Assembly (NCBI RefSeq): GCF_003194385.1
Contig: NZ_LAPT01000041.1
Span: forward strand, 1-64,000
Origin: Pokkaliibacter plantistimulans
GTDB lineage: Bacteria > Pseudomonadota > Gammaproteobacteria > Pseudomonadales > Balneatricaceae
Reading direction: 5' to 3'
Length of the DNA: 64,000 bases
Both the position numbers and the translations under genes were made by a program. The notes below the pieces were generated by a model that worked only from the letters and a program-made list of their open reading frames with translations, had not been told where the DNA came from and did no database searches. Below are positions 60,504 through 64,000 of the stretch, piece after piece; the first letter of the stretch is position 1; the number at the start of each line of letters is the position of its first letter.

Positions 60504-62204
60504 TCAACGGTCGATATCAGCCAGAACGTAATCAATGGAACCGATAAGACAGATGACGTTACCCAGCACGTCGCCCACGCCGACGGCCTTCACCGACTGG
60601 AAGTGAGCGAAGGAGGGGGTGCGGATGCGCACGCGGTAAGGGTTGGCGCTGCCGTCACTGACCAGGGTGTAGCAGGTCAGGCCTTTGGAGGTCTCTGTCG
60701 GGAAGAAGCTCTCGCCGCGGGGGAAGGGTAAGCCACGACCCACTTCGATGAAGTGGTGGATCATGGTCTCGATGTCTTCCAGGGCACGCTCTTTGCGCGC
60801 CAGGCTGTAGCGGGGCTTGTTGTCAGACAAGATCGGACCGTCGGGCATGGTGGCCACCACCTGACGAATGATGCGCAGGCTCTGGCGCATCTCTTCGATA
60901 CGCAGCACGGTGCGGGTAAAGGCATCACCGTCAGTGCCGACCGGCACGTCAAAGTCATACTGCTCGTAGCCGCTGTAGGGCAGCTTCTTGCGAATGTCGA
61001 AATCGAAACCACAGGCACGCAGGTTGGGGCCGGTCAGCGCCCAGTCGATGGCCTGCTCGGGGGTGTACACGGCGATACCCTTGGTACGGGTCTGGAAGAT
61101 GTAAGACTTGGTGGTCAGGGCTTCCAGCTCAGGGATACGCTCTTCTACCGCGTCGCAGCTGCGCAGTACATTGCGCTTCCAGCCTTCCGGCAGATCCTGC
61201 GCCACACCACCGATACGATAGAACGCCGGGTGCATACGGCCACCGCAGACTTCCTCGATAACGTCAAACAGCTTTTCCCGCTCCATAAAGGCATAGAACG
61301 CCGGGCCCATAGCACCCAGGTTGTGGCCAAGGGAGCTGATCCACACCAGATGCGACGACAGGCGGAAAATTTCCGCCAGCATTACCCGCATGGCCTGAGC
61401 CCGGGGTGGCACCTCGATACCGGTCATCTGCTCGCAGGCCAGCACGTAGGGCAGCTCGCCACCGACGCCGCCGAGGTAGTCGATACGGTTGGTGTAGGGA
61501 ATGTAGTTGTGGAAGGTGTGGAACTCGGCCACCTTTTCCGCGCCGCGGTGGTGGTAGCCGATTTCCTGTTCCAGGCTGGTGATACGCTCGCCACGCAGGC
61601 GCAGCACCAGACGGATGATACCGTCGGTACCGGGGTGGTTGGGGCCGATGTTGACCACCATCTCACCGTCATCACCCTGCTCGGGGTTCATGTAACCCTG
61701 CAGGATCTTGTTCAGGCTCTCCGGGTCATAGCCGAAGGGGTCAGGACGCTCGGTCGCACGCCCGGCCTCGCTTTTCAGCAGCGGATGGCCCTGCCAGAAA
61801 TCCGGCAGCAAAATGCGGCGCAGATCAGGATGGCCGCTGAAGCGCAGGCCAAACATGTCGTACACCTCACGCTCGTACCAGTCAGCCGCAGGCCAGATAT
61901 CACTGGCGGTCGGCACTTCCAGCAGGCTGCTGAACAACGGGCAGCGTACGGTCAGAAAGGCCGCACTGTCCAGATTCAGCAGGTGGTAGAACAGGGTGAA
62001 ACCACCGCCACGACCGGCTTCATCAATGGCCGACAGATCCACCAGCATTTCATAGCGGGTGGAGGCTTCGTAGCGCAGGAAACGGAGGGCGTCATGCAGT
62101 TGGTTGAGCGGCACCACAATACTGGGCGCACCGACATAGCTGACGGCGGAATAGGGCTCGGCGCCGAAGCGCTGAGCCAGAGTCTGCAACAGTGCTTCTG
62201 TCAT
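60504..62204 (-). CDS. nuoCD: NADH-quinone oxidoreductase fused subunit C/D
   Basis: The 566-residue fusion joins a NuoC (30 kDa) domain, with EREVYDMFGLRFSGHPDLRRILLP, to a NuoD (49 kDa) domain, with NIGPNHPGTDGIIRLVLRLRGE, HHRGAEK and DYLGGVGGELPYVLACEQ. Fusion of C and D is found in E. coli and many gammaproteobacteria. The start abuts the nuoB stop directly. NuoD helps form the quinone-binding pocket with NuoB. Confidence 0.97.
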   Translation of the reverse strand: MTEALLQTLAQRFGAEPYSAVSYVGAPSIVVPLNQLHDALRFLRYEASTRYEMLVDLSAIDEAGRGGGFTLFYHLLNLDSAAFLTVRCPLFSSLLEVPTASDIWPAADWYEREVYDMFGLRFSGHPDLRRILLPDFWQGHPLLKSEAGRATERPDPFGYDPESLNKILQGYMNPEQGDDGEMVVNIGPNHPGTDGIIRLVLRLRGERITSLEQEIGYHHRGAEKVAEFHTFHNYIPYTNRIDYLGGVGGELPYVLACEQMTGIEVPPRAQAMRVMLAEIFRLSSHLVWISSLGHNLGAMGPAFYAFMEREKLFDVIEEVCGGRMHPAFYRIGGVAQDLPEGWKRNVLRSCDAVEERIPELEALTTKSYIFQTRTKGIAVYTPEQAIDWALTGPNLRACGFDFDIRKKLPYSGYEQYDFDVPVGTDGDAFTRTVLRIEEMRQSLRIIRQVVATMPDGPILSDNKPRYSLARKERALEDIETMIHHFIEVGRGLPFPRGESFFPTETSKGLTCYTLVSDGSANPYRVRIRTPSFAHFQSVKAVGVGDVLGNVICLIGSIDYVLADIDR

Positions 62205-62768
62205 TTACTTGATCTCGATGCCCAGAGGTTTGCGACGCTTGGCCAGCACGGGAATGGGGTTTTCCTTGACCTGCTTCTGCAGCAGTGTCAGGCCTTCCAG
62301 CAGGGCATCGGGACGGGGTGGGCAACCGGGAATGTAAATATCGACAGGGATGATGCGGTCCACGCCCTGCACCACGGAGTAGATGTCGTACATACCGCCG
62401 GAGTTGGAGCAGGAACCCATGGAGATCACCCAGCGGGGCTCCAGCATCTGATCGTAGATATGACGCATCAGCGGCGCCATCTTGGTGAAGCAGGTGCCAG
62501 CGGTGATCAGCACGTCACTCTGACGCGGCGAACCACGCAACACCTCGCAGCCCAGACGCGCCATGTCAAAACGCGGGGTAGCGGCGGTCATCATCTCCAC
62601 GAAACAGCAGGAGGTGCCGAAGTTGTAGGGCCAGAGGGAATAGTTACGACACCAGGCGACCATTTCGTCGAGCTTGCCGACGATGGTGGAGAACATGCCG
62701 TCCTTGCCACCTTGACCTGGGGCTCCCGTGGTGGGATCCAGTTGTTGAACGGGGATAGTGCTGCTCAT
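62205..62768 (-). CDS. nuoB: NADH-quinone oxidoreductase subunit B
   Basis: The 187-residue subunit holds cluster N2, the last electron carrier before quinone; the cysteines are in [20 protein letters not shown] and [10 protein letters not shown]. Two ATGs (62774 and 62768) follow AGGAGG; 62768 has better spacing. Unlike usual nuo operons, nuoA does not lie immediately upstream: 850 bp separate the genes. Confidence 0.96.
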   Translation of the reverse strand: MSSTIPVQQLDPTTGAPGQGGKDGMFSTIVGKLDEMVAWCRNYSLWPYNFGTSCCFVEMMTAATPRFDMARLGCEVLRGSPRQSDVLITAGTCFTKMAPLMRHIYDQMLEPRWVISMGSCSNSGGMYDIYSVVQGVDRIIPVDIYIPGCPPRPDALLEGLTLLQKQVKENPIPVLAKRRKPLGIEIK

Positions 62769-63618
62769 AGGCATAGACCTCCTGCTCAGGACGGCAGGCA
62801 CTGCCCGGGGATCAGTGGCAGCCAGATCGGCGGATAGACTTCACCCGTTGCGGGTAGACGACCCCCGGTGGTATCCGGGCACACCTGCAAAAGTGACCAA
62901 ACGCTGAAACTGGATGGACTGGGCCCCTGTTCTGCCATGAGCTGATCAGCCAACACGACTGCCGAGGCGGAGTTTCCCCCATGGCAGGCGTATTACCTGA
63001 ACAGATCGCCCCTTCAGGAACCTCGGCAGGCAGCAGCCAACAGCGGGAAGTAAGACAACAGGATTCCCCCTGGCGGATGCCGGGGTAAGGTGCTTGATCG
63101 CGGGGATAACAACGGCGCCTTCTGTTCGCGCACGGCAATAGACCGGGGTGAAAGCAGCATGGACGCAGAAACCCTGCTGTACTTCCTGCCTGAGAACGCA
63201 TTCACGGTCTCGCGAGCCAGAGCCAGTCAGGGCGAAAAGAGCCGGGAAGCGCAGTTTACTGGTCGTAAATCAGCATTCCGAAGATCTTTTCAACACCCTA
63301 TGACCGACGCGCAGCAGACCGATAAAACGTCCGGGCGCATAGCAGGAAATGGACAGGCTATTCAGCGCAGTTCAGGGCAAGAACACCTCACACCCGACCA
63401 GCAGCACAGCTCATCACGGCAAATCACAGTACCAGAGACAGACACAACGCCGTCTACGGGAATACATGACGTAAGACTGCCTCACCAGACTCACGTTGCT
63501 TCCCTGTTATTATCCGGGCGGTGTTTCACACCTTACCCGCCGACCTGTGCAGTTTGTAATTTCACCACATCAGGGCGGTTTACCGAGGTTCCTTCAGTTG
63601 GACAGAATGCAGGTGACA
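62769..63618. other. Unusual noncoding gap between nuoA and nuoB
   Basis: This 850-bp stretch interrupts the nuo operon. Open frames on both strands (62812-63201 minus, 63090-63629 plus) have no recognisable domain, atypical composition and no good ribosome binding site. It contains the dispersed repeat at 63203-63300 and a weak hairpin (GGTGT-TTC-ACACC at 63520-63532, within CGGG/CCCG arms 63515-63539) about 80 nt after nuoA. A second promoter for nuoB-N would be needed if the hairpin or repeat blocks read-through; none could be fixed. Confidence 0.6.
63203..63300. repeat. Dispersed repeat inside the nuoA-nuoB gap
   Basis: TCTCGCGAGCCAGAGCC (from 63209) matches 35938 onward, and the segment GAAGCGCAGTTTACTGGTCG followed by TAAATCAGCATTCCG resembles the core of the MITE-like element at 74-220 (AAGCG.AGTTTA...TAAAT.AGCATT). 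It ends in CTTTTCAACACCC, like the element ends elsewhere. It probably belongs to the same broad repeat family. Confidence 0.55.
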
Positions 63619-63984
63619 TTACGTCCTAAAATTGAATGAACCTTTACGAATCATGTAGACGAGGCCCAGCAGCAGGATGGTCATGAAGGTGACAGCTGCG
63701 ATGACTCCGGGGGCTCCGAGGGACCAGTAGCTCACGGCCCAGGCCCACAAAATGGCGGCTTCCAGTTCAAAAATCAGGAAGGCGGCGGCGATCAGATAAT
63801 AGCTGATGGCGAAATGGTGCTGAGTATTACCGGAAGGAAGCAGGCCGCTCTCGAAAGGCTGCTCCTGATCATGACGACGATAGAAATTACCGAGGAAGCG
63901 GTTGAGCGCCAGCATGGCAATGACGATGAGAGTGGTGAGAACGGCAAAGAGTCCAATAATCAGACCGGGGGTAAAATCACTCAT
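63619..63984 (-). CDS. nuoA: NADH-quinone oxidoreductase subunit A
   Basis: The 121-residue membrane subunit has three helices and the NuoA patterns QPFESGLLP and FAISYYLIAAAFLIFELEAAILWAWA, with conserved acidic residues. ATG 63984 follows GGAG five bases upstream; open frame to 63999 adds five unlikely residues. It is the first nuo gene; its promoter lies beyond the window edge. Confidence 0.95.
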   Translation of the reverse strand: MSDFTPGLIIGLFAVLTTLIVIAMLALNRFLGNFYRRHDQEQPFESGLLPSGNTQHHFAISYYLIAAAFLIFELEAAILWAWAVSYWSLGAPGVIAAVTFMTILLLGLVYMIRKGSFNFRT

Positions 63985-64000
63985 GGCCACTCCAGGCAAA

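Noticed and set aside
60753-62837. 694-codon open frame antisense to nuoB and nuoCD
   Set aside because: It is the mirror of two certain complex I genes; high G+C third positions produce long antisense frames. No domain is recognisable.
62812-63201. 129-codon minus-strand frame in the nuoA-nuoB gap
   Set aside because: Cysteine-, arginine- and proline-rich sequence with no domain and no ribosome binding site; looks noncoding.
63090-63629. 179-codon plus-strand frame in the nuoA-nuoB gap
   Set aside because: It reads through the dispersed repeat, lacks a domain and a good start, and runs against the operon.
1-64000. tRNA, rRNA, CRISPR arrays, complete insertion sequences, prophage genes
   Set aside because: Looked for by eye; no cloverleaf, spacer-repeat array, transposase, integrase or phage structural gene was found.

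Overview
The window looks like chromosomal DNA of a gammaproteobacterium. Supporting signs are an E. coli-type PyrC, an NADH dehydrogenase operon with a fused nuoCD gene, an argP/argO pair, a modEABC operon and a Pseudomonas-like siaABCD operon. Most genes are G+C rich (about 60% by eye). An Oceanospirillales-like host is my best guess, but no rRNA or other strict marker is present. I saw no tRNA or rRNA gene, CRISPR array, complete insertion sequence or prophage.

Layout: 1-2160 is a lower-G+C island: a MITE-like repeat, a strong inverted repeat, an AAA ATPase gene and a TOPRIM-like (DUF4276) gene in one translationally coupled unit. 2167-10365 is ordinary chromosome: a lipoprotein/DUF6973 pair, pyrC, a membrane diguanylate cyclase, a 3-hydroxyisobutyrate-dehydrogenase-like gene, DUF1244, a second repeat copy, then lemA with an M48 protease that carries TerB-like repeats. 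10716-15419 is a MarR-controlled tripartite efflux operon. 15552-17185 is the divergent argP/argO pair. 17405-22328 holds a LysR gene, a secreted orphan flanked by DnaA-box clusters, ghrA, an NTF2-like gene and a GNAT/nitrilase pair.

22566-24335 is an SbmA/YddA-like ABC exporter. It converges on the siaABCD signalling operon (29116 to 25282, minus strand), which is followed by an unrecognised gene. In this module SiaA (phosphatase) and SiaB (kinase) set the phosphorylation of SiaC, which controls the diguanylate cyclase SiaD. 29393-32766 is modEABC (molybdate sensing and uptake), with a ModE-like operator touching the modE start codon. kptA overlaps modC tail to tail. 33373-36586 is a run of small-molecule and membrane genes.

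36675-42652 is the most unusual part: two overlapping paralogous genes for proteins of about 1000 residues. Their central part carries the signature of a Cys/Met-metabolism-type PLP enzyme, flanked by long unrecognised regions, with a LysR gene immediately upstream on the same strand. 42719-48823 holds regulators, two glutathione transferases, DUF2917, DUF1127, a bestrophin-like protein and DUF4328.

48880-63984 is the complete respiratory complex I operon (nuoA, B, CD, E-N) on the minus strand. nuoA is separated from nuoB by about 850 bp of apparently noncoding DNA containing another copy of the dispersed repeat.
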